The notes below the pieces were generated by a model. The model saw only the letters and a program-made list of their open reading frames with translations. It was not told where the DNA came from and ran no database searches. The position numbers and the translations under genes are program-made. A DNA stretch of 11,092 nucleotides, taken from assembly GCA_028708005.1 (NCBI GenBank), contig JAQVZV010000014.1, forward strand, positions 1 through 11,092. Reading direction: 5' to 3'. Shown piece by piece: positions 6,147 to 11,092 of the stretch (its first letter is position 1; every line of letters begins with the position of its first letter). This DNA comes from Bacilli bacterium (GTDB lineage: Bacteria; Bacillota_I; Bacilli_A; RF39; UBA660).

Positions 6147-7397
6147 ATGTTATTTAAAAATAATAGTTTATTCAAATCTTATCGTTTTCCCCTAATATTA
6201 CTGGCATCTATTATTATAGGTAGTATTATAGGCGTCATCCTAAAAGAAGATGCTGTCGTATTAAAACCATTTGGGGATATTTTCTTGAATTTGCTATTTA
6301 CAATTGTCGTACCATTAGTGTTTGTAACTATTTCAAGTTCCGTCGCTAACATGATTGATATGAAAAGACTAGGGAAAATTCTATATTATATGCTACTCGT
6401 TTTCATTATTACCGGAGTTATAGCATCAGTTATAATGTTAATTGTTGTAACCCTTATTGATCCAGTTGGAAAGAGTAATATAGTATTAGAAATAGGAGAG
6501 CAAGTGGCTGGTCTAAATGTTGGCGAACAAATAGTTAAAGCTTTAACAGTTACCGATTTTTCAATGATACTATCAAAATCACATATGTTGCCACTAGTAA
6601 TATTCGCTATCTTAATAGGTATATGTGTTAGCACCTTAGGTAAACAGGCAACTGGGATTGCCAAAGGTTTAAACTCATTATCAAAAGTATTAATGCAAGG
6701 TGTAAAAATTATAATGTATTATGCTCCAATCGGATTATGTGCTTATTTTGCCGCTTTAATTGGTGAATTTGGGCCACAGTTAATTGGTAGTTATGCCCGT
6801 AGTATGGCTATATACTATCCGGTATGTATTATTTACTTCTTTGCCATCTTTGCTTTTTATGCATACTTAGCCGGTGGCAAATTAGGAGTAAAAACATTCT
6901 TTAAACATATGTTTAAACCATCAATGACAGCAATCGCAACTCAGAGTTCAGTGGCTACATTACCTGCTGAATTAGAAGCTGCAGAAAAAATTGGAATACC
7001 AAAAGACATACGCGAAGTTGTACTTCCAATCGGAGCAACAATGCATATGGATGGCAGTTGTCTATCAGCTGTACTTAAAATTGTATTCTTATTTGGGGTT
7101 TTTAACAAACCATTTACTGGTGTTGATACTTTTCTTACAGCTATTCTCATATCAGTTTTAAGCGGCGTCGTCATGTCTGGAATACCGGGCGGAGGTCTCA
7201 TTGGAGAAATGCTAATTGTTAACCTATATAACTTTCCATTAGCAGCTTTCCCAATCATCAGTACCATTGCCTTTTTAGTAGACCCACCAGCAACATGGTT
7301 AAATTCAACTGGAGATTCAGTAGCAGCTATGCTAGTAGCAAGATTAACCGAAGGCAAAAATTGGCTAATTAACAAAATAACGCCTACTCAAACCTAA
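6147..7397 (+). CDS. DAACS/SLC1-family amino acid or dicarboxylate symporter
   Basis: A 416-residue inner-membrane secondary transporter of the glutamate/aspartate transporter fold (GltPh, GltP, SstT), with the usual eight membrane helices and two re-entrant hairpins. HP1 is TQSSVATLP (265-273), the helix 7 motif is HMDGS (300-304), HP2 is SGIPGGG (344-350), and helix 8 is DPPATWLNSTGD (379-390). By alignment to GltPh, the substrate-binding Arg397 is Ala382 here and the sodium-ligand Asn310 is His300, while D379, T383, N386 and D390 are kept. This argues against a standard glutamate/aspartate substrate; neutral amino acids are possible. The start is ATG 6147 after GGGAGGT (6134-6140); a TTG at 6132 is rejected. 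Its stop abuts a terminator. It stands alone between divergent rpsL and convergent metK. Its own promoter is not clear. Confidence 0.9.
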   Translation: MLFKNNSLFKSYRFPLILLASIIIGSIIGVILKEDAVVLKPFGDIFLNLLFTIVVPLVFVTISSSVANMIDMKRLGKILYYMLLVFIITGVIASVIMLIVVTLIDPVGKSNIVLEIGEQVAGLNVGEQIVKALTVTDFSMILSKSHMLPLVIFAILIGICVSTLGKQATGIAKGLNSLSKVLMQGVKIIMYYAPIGLCAYFAALIGEFGPQLIGSYARSMAIYYPVCIIYFFAIFAFYAYLAGGKLGVKTFFKHMFKPSMTAIATQSSVATLPAELEAAEKIGIPKDIREVVLPIGATMHMDGSCLSAVLKIVFLFGVFNKPFTGVDTFLTAILISVLSGVVMSGIPGGGLIGEMLIVNLYNFPLAAFPIISTIAFLVDPPATWLNSTGDSVAAMLVARLTEGKNWLINKITPTQT

Positions 7398-7422
7398 AAA
7401 AATATCCAATTGGATATTTTTT
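7397..7422. terminator. Bidirectional intrinsic terminator between symporter and metK
   Basis: AAAAAATATCC pairs perfectly with GGATATTTTTT (11 bp) across the loop AATT. The stem starts on the last base of the symporter stop codon. Both strands end the hairpin in a T-run (6 on plus, 7 on minus), so it can stop the symporter transcript and any metK transcript coming from the other side. Confidence 0.85.
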
Positions 7423-7501
7423 AGTATCTTAATAATCATTTTGTTTTCTACCTATGCATAATCAATAAGCATCCTGATTAAAAACAACAACTCTCTCCTA
7501 A

Positions 7502-7530
7502 ATAAATTATAACACTGTTTTATAATTTAT
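7502..7530 (-). terminator. AT-only hairpin after metK, possible first terminator
   Basis: An 11-bp perfect stem made only of A and T pairs 7502-7512 with 7520-7530 around a 7-base loop (CACTGTT on plus). It lies 15 bases beyond the metK stop. It has no GC pairs and only a short T-rich tail, so it is a weak terminator at best; the hairpin at 7397-7422 is stronger. The rest of the 148-base gap between the convergent genes holds nothing else I can support. Confidence 0.4.
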
Positions 7531-7545
7531 ACCACATTATTAAAG

Positions 7546-8730
7546 TTATGCTTTTATGGTTTCTGCCATCTTTTTGATTTGTTCGACCTTATCTAATCTT
7601 TCCCATGATGTATCTATGTCTTCTCTTCCAAAATGACCATACGAAGCATATGACTGATAAATTGGATTTTTTAATTCTAATGATTCAATCATAGCTAAAG
7701 GTCTAAAATCAAATAACGATTCAATGATTTCTATAATTTTTGATTCAGGAATAACAGCTGTATCAAACGTATTAATAAAAATTGACACCGGATTAGCCAC
7801 ACCAATAGCATATGCAACTTGAATTTCACATTCGCTTGCTAAACCGGCTGCCACAATGTTTTTAGCAACATACCTGGCGTAATAACTAGCCGTCCTATCT
7901 ACTTTTGTATAATCCTTACCACTAAATGCTCCGCCACCATGATGCCCATAACCACCATATGTATCTACAATAATTTTTCTACCAGTCAAACCTGAATCTC
8001 CTGCCGGACCGCCGATAATAAACTTACCAGTTGGATTGACCAAAATATTGGTTTCTTCATCTATCAAATCGCTTGGAATGATTTCATTAATAACATGCTT
8101 GATAATATCTTCTTTAATTTGATCTACTTCTATCTCGGCATCGTGTTGGCAAGATACAACAACAGTATCTATTCGCTTTGCAATATCTCCGTCATATTCT
8201 ACCGTCACTTGTGTTTTACCGTCTGGTCTTAAATATTTGAGTATTCCCGCTTTCCTAACGTATTCCAATCTTTTAGCTAACTCGTGAGATAAGTAAATTG
8301 CTAAAGGCATATATGATGACGTCTCGTCACAAGCGTATCCAAACATCAACCCTTGATCGCCAGCGCCTAATTCTCGTGGTGATAAGTTTTCCTTTTCTTC
8401 TAGCGCCCTATCCACTCCTAATGCAATATCTTCAGACTGTTTGCTTAAGCTTTTGATAATCTCACAGGTATGACCGTTAAATTGTAACTCGTCTTTGTCA
8501 TATCCTATCTCGGTGATAACTTGACGTACAACACTGTCAATATCAACTGTTGCTTTACTAGTGATTTCGCCCACAACTAGAACAATGTTTTTTGATACGC
8601 ATACTTCACATGCAACCCGTGAATTGGCATCCCCCTTTAAATATGCATCTAAAACTGCATCTGAAATTTGGTCACACATTTTATCTGGATGACCACAAGT
8701 AACAGATTCTGATGTAAATAATTTTTTCAT
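7546..8730 (-). CDS. metK: S-adenosylmethionine synthetase (methionine adenosyltransferase)
   Basis: MetK makes S-adenosylmethionine from methionine and ATP in the cytoplasm, supplying methyl groups for most methylation reactions. It has 394 residues, typical for the family. Visible motifs are SESVTCGHPDK (7-17, ATP site), GAGDQGLMFGY (122-132), and GGGAFSGKD (265-273, the metal/phosphate signature). After this the usual Pro is Tyr274 and the usual Ser of KVDRS is Thr280, which is uncommon. The start is ATG 8730, 4 bases after AGAAGGAGG (8743-8735). An upstream in-frame start at 8775 would include the binding site and the riboswitch terminator, so it is rejected. The gene is controlled by the SAM-I riboswitch in its leader, so product SAM represses it. 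It ends facing the convergent symporter. Confidence 0.98.
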   Translation of the reverse strand: MKKLFTSESVTCGHPDKMCDQISDAVLDAYLKGDANSRVACEVCVSKNIVLVVGEITSKATVDIDSVVRQVITEIGYDKDELQFNGHTCEIIKSLSKQSEDIALGVDRALEEKENLSPRELGAGDQGLMFGYACDETSSYMPLAIYLSHELAKRLEYVRKAGILKYLRPDGKTQVTVEYDGDIAKRIDTVVVSCQHDAEIEVDQIKEDIIKHVINEIIPSDLIDEETNILVNPTGKFIIGGPAGDSGLTGRKIIVDTYGGYGHHGGGAFSGKDYTKVDRTASYYARYVAKNIVAAGLASECEIQVAYAIGVANPVSIFINTFDTAVIPESKIIEIIESLFDFRPLAMIESLELKNPIYQSYASYGHFGREDIDTSWERLDKVEQIKKMAETIKA

Positions 8731-8754
8731 TTTTCCTCCTTCTAAATTTACCTT

Positions 8755-8781
8755 AAAAAAACACTTGGGCACCAAGTGTTT
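8755..8781 (-). terminator. Riboswitch-controlled terminator in the metK leader
   Basis: Minus-strand AAACACTTGG and CCAAGTGTTT form a 10-bp stem (8781-8772 with 8768-8759) with loop TGC, running into seven T's (8761-8755). It lies between the SAM-I aptamer and the metK ribosome binding site, so it is the expression platform: SAM-bound RNA terminates here. The competing antiterminator probably uses the aptamer's 3' P1 strand and the GACTTC sequence just before the stem, but I could not resolve it fully by eye. Confidence 0.9.
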
Positions 8782-8795
8782 GAAGTCTTTGCTTC

Positions 8796-8887
8796 CTCAT
8801 CTTTCGGTTAACCCGCAGGATTTAGCACCACACATATAGTAGGTTGCCGGGCTTCACAGGACCTGTTCCTCCACCACTCTTGATAAG
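8796..8887 (-). ncRNA. SAM-I (S-box) riboswitch aptamer upstream of metK
   Basis: On the minus strand the 92-base element matches the S-box consensus. P1 pairs CTTATC (8887-8882) with GATGAG (8801-8796), including one G-U. Between them come AGAGTGGTGGAGG, GAAGCCCGGCAACC, GGTGCTAAATCC and the small P4 hairpin CGGGTTAACCG followed by AAAGA, in the right order. It binds S-adenosylmethionine and, when bound, favours the terminator at 8755-8781, switching off metK. This is product feedback at the RNA level, well known for metK in low-GC Gram-positive bacteria. Confidence 0.96.
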
Positions 8888-8915
8888 GTAAATTATTAAA
8901 TTTATTTACAATTAT

Positions 8916-8944
8916 ATTATCACATAACGACATTACTATGTCAA
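8916..8944 (-). promoter_or_regulatory. Promoter of the metK riboswitch transcript
   Basis: The minus strand has a perfect -35 TTGACA (8944-8939), a 17-base spacer ending TGT (extended -10), and -10 GATAAT (8921-8916). The predicted transcript would start about 20 bases before the aptamer P1 stem. A small inverted repeat, GACAT/ATGTC (8929-8942), overlaps the -35 box. Confidence 0.75.
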
Positions 8945-8961
8945 TATTTTTACGTTACCAT

Positions 8962-11092
8962 TTAATTAACTTCTCGTTCCTTTATTTTCTTAAAAATTTC
9001 CATAATTACTAATATTGGCAATGCCATTGCAAAGATGATAATTACTTCATTTACTGGTATCGCTGATAGCTGTAAGATACTACTAAATAATGGACTTTGG
9101 GTTGCGAAAAGCTGCAGTAACAACGCCAATAAAACCCCCACTACAATTAAAGGGTTATTTTTAAGTGGTATTTTAAAAGTAGACGCATGCTCGCTTCGGC
9201 AATTAAATACATGAATGTTTTGCATAAAAATCATTAATAGCAAAACATAACTCCTTGCTATATATATATTCATATTTCTAATGTTTATTAAATATGCCCA
9301 AAATATAAATACTGCAATCCCAATTGTTAAACCAGATACTAATGTTTCTTGTAATAACAATTCATTGAATATTTTCTCATTTGGTTTCCTTGGCTTTTCA
9401 TTCATAATACCACTCTCACCTTTTTCAAATGATAATGCTGCATCTTGAATGCCATCAGTTACTAAATTTAACCATAATAATTGAACAGCCACTAATGGAA
9501 TTGGAAGATTAAAAATAATTGATAATACAAAAAATAACACTTCTGCTAAGCCGGCCGATATTAAGAAATAAATTACTTTTCTAATATTTCTATAAGCGAT
9601 TCGCCCCTCTTCGATTCCCGATACAACCGAAAGGAAGTTATCATCAACAATAATCATCGTTCCTGTCTCTTTAGCAATATCCGTGCCACTACCCATTGCA
9701 ACCCCTATATTAGCTATTCTCATTGCTGGAGCGTCATTAACACCGTCCCCAGTAACAGCAACAAATTCTCCTTGCCTCTTTAAGGACCCAATTATCTCAA
9801 CTTTTTGGAGAGGCGAGACTCTACTAAACACTGTTTTTTCTTCAATAAAATTATCGAATTTTTGCTCGCCCATATTAAGGTACTTATTGATTTCATCTCC
9901 ATTTGTCACTTTTTTATATGTCTTAACTATACCTAATTCCTTAGCTATTGCGAAAGCTGTCAGTGGATGATCTCCCGTTATAACTATCACTTTAATTCCC
10001 GCATTCTTGCATTTTTTAATAGCCTCAATTGTTTCTTTTCTGATAGGGTCAATAAAACCAACTAACCCCATCATTGTCAGTTTAGGTATATCCTTATTAC
10101 TGTATTCATTTTTTACTTTAAAGTCGTTTTTCATTCCTTTAGCTATTGCAATTACTCGATAACCAGCACCCGCTAAATCATTGTTTTGTTTTACCATTAA
10201 ATCCTTATCTATCTTCACAATTTTATTATTCACCATCATCGTATCACAAAATTCCATTACTTTTTCTAATGAACCTTTCGTTGTACAATACATTTTATTG
10301 TCTTCCTCATAAAAAACAGCTGAATATTTATTTTCTGATTCATAAGGAATTACGCCCCTTACTTTTATGTTTTCTTCTATATTATTATCAATTCCCAGTT
10401 TATATGCTAAAGCCAAAAATGCAATATCAATTGAATCGCCAAAACTATTCCACACACCGTTTTTCTTAATTAATGTCGCTTCATTATTTATAGCCCCTAG
10501 AAACGCTAAATTGGCAGCATCCACAATATTACCGTCGCCTATAATCTCTCCTTCGTCGTTGTATCCAGCACCTTCAACATTATATGTTTGTCCGTTTGGC
10601 ATCAAAACCTTTTTGGCAGTTTGTTGATTTAAAGTTAAAGTTCCTGTCTTATCACTAGCTACAACTGTGCAACTGCCTAAACTTTCAACAGCATTGAGTT
10701 TCTTAACAATCACATTCTTCTTTGCCATACGACTAGACGCGACTGAAAGGGCTAACGTTAATGCTATCGACAATCCCTCTGGAACAGCAGACACCAGCAA
10801 ACCTATAACAGCAAACAATATTTCTCGTACAACGTATCCTTTTGAATATAAAACGATGGTTAAAAACATAGCCACGATTACCATGAAATAGCTAATTTGT
10901 TTAGTAAACTTATCCATTCTAATAACTAGTGGTGGTTTAGTACCTCTGGTTGCAGTCACTTTGTCAGCAATTTTACCAATTTCTGTATCACTTCCTGTAG
11001 CAACAACTACTCCTATGCCACGCCCGGTTACAACCGTAGTCCCAGCATATGCCATATTTTCCCTGTCTGATACCAACGTTGATTCTAGCATA
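8962..11092 (-). CDS. P2-type cation-transporting ATPase, partial (N-terminus outside window)
   Basis: A membrane pump that uses ATP to move cations, probably Ca2+ or a related ion. The window holds 709 residues from the middle of the actuator domain to the C-terminus; the true start and TGES loop lie beyond 11092, and the first Met seen is internal. In this numbering: PEGL in helix M4 (104-107), phosphorylation motif DKTGTLT with D147, TGD (372-374), TGDGVND hinge (447-453), and helix M6 NLVTDG (542-547) followed by QD. Helix M5 keeps E517 but has G514 where SERCA has Asn768, and M8 has Q624 where SERCA has Glu908, suggesting a single ion site. About six C-terminal helices can be seen. It ends 18 bases before the metK -35 box, with no clear terminator, so some readthrough into metK is possible. 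Confidence 0.93.
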   Translation of the reverse strand, partial: MLESTLVSDRENMAYAGTTVVTGRGIGVVVATGSDTEIGKIADKVTATRGTKPPLVIRMDKFTKQISYFMVIVAMFLTIVLYSKGYVVREILFAVIGLLVSAVPEGLSIALTLALSVASSRMAKKNVIVKKLNAVESLGSCTVVASDKTGTLTLNQQTAKKVLMPNGQTYNVEGAGYNDEGEIIGDGNIVDAANLAFLGAINNEATLIKKNGVWNSFGDSIDIAFLALAYKLGIDNNIEENIKVRGVIPYESENKYSAVFYEEDNKMYCTTKGSLEKVMEFCDTMMVNNKIVKIDKDLMVKQNNDLAGAGYRVIAIAKGMKNDFKVKNEYSNKDIPKLTMMGLVGFIDPIRKETIEAIKKCKNAGIKVIVITGDHPLTAFAIAKELGIVKTYKKVTNGDEINKYLNMGEQKFDNFIEEKTVFSRVSPLQKVEIIGSLKRQGEFVAVTGDGVNDAPAMRIANIGVAMGSGTDIAKETGTMIIVDDNFLSVVSGIEEGRIAYRNIRKVIYFLISAGLAEVLFFVLSIIFNLPIPLVAVQLLWLNLVTDGIQDAALSFEKGESGIMNEKPRKPNEKIFNELLLQETLVSGLTIGIAVFIFWAYLINIRNMNIYIARSYVLLLMIFMQNIHVFNCRSEHASTFKIPLKNNPLIVVGVLLALLLQLFATQSPLFSSILQLSAIPVNEVIIIFAMALPILVIMEIFKKIKEREVN

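Noticed and set aside
7440..7501. Tiny minus-strand frame (about 12 codons, AGGAGA then TTG) after metK
   Set aside because: Very short, non-ATG start, no resemblance to known peptides; likely chance.
8731..8775. Upstream in-frame extension of metK by 15 codons
   Set aside because: It overlaps the terminator hairpin of the riboswitch and the metK ribosome binding site, and MetK proteins begin at the later Met.
1..11092. Use of TGA as tryptophan (mycoplasma code)
   Set aside because: All frames of known length work with the standard code, tryptophans checked are TGG, and the double-thioredoxin gene ends in TGA at its expected C-terminus. That last stop is not proof, since another stop follows two codons later.
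1..11092. Mobile elements, CRISPR arrays, tRNA/rRNA genes, long direct repeats
   Set aside because: Looked for on both strands and none seen; gene order and composition look like stable core chromosome.

Overview
The window is an AT-rich chromosomal segment from a low-GC, Gram-positive-type bacterium. Three things point there: the order rpsL-rpsG-fusA-tuf, the 137-residue Gram-positive form of ribosomal protein S12, and a SAM-I (S-box) riboswitch in front of metK. Strong AAGGAGG-type ribosome binding sites, TTG..../TATAAT-type promoters and U-tailed hairpin terminators agree. All tryptophans seen are encoded by TGG and one gene ends in TGA, so nothing suggests the mycoplasma code. A lineage near the Bacillota/Mycoplasmatota border (Acholeplasma-, Izemoplasma- or Erysipelotrichia-like) fits, but I cannot name the genus.

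Layout. Positions 1-1576 (minus strand) hold a three-gene operon of poorly known function: a membrane-anchored protein with two thioredoxin-like domains, a small PH-domain (YokE-like) protein, and the start of a single-pass membrane protein cut by the window edge. Positions 1640-6064 (minus) hold the str operon, rpsL-rpsG-fusA-tuf, with a near-consensus promoter before rpsL, a second promoter before tuf, and a hairpin terminator after tuf. Positions 6147-7397 (plus) hold a lone SLC1/DAACS-type symporter that ends at a perfect hairpin able to work in both directions. Positions 7546-8944 (minus) hold metK behind a promoter, a SAM-I riboswitch and an intrinsic terminator. Positions 8962-11092 (minus) hold most of a P2-type cation ATPase whose N-terminus lies outside the window.

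How they fit together: most of the window is core housekeeping (translation elongation, ribosomal small subunit, SAM synthesis) with two transporters next to it. No mobile element, CRISPR array, tRNA or rRNA gene was seen. The main points of interest are residue-level departures in conserved proteins (S12 Ile104, MetK Tyr274, the symporter's His300/Ala382, the ATPase's Gly514/Gln624) and the uncharacterised envelope operon at the left end. I did not find convincing evidence of a wholly new system.
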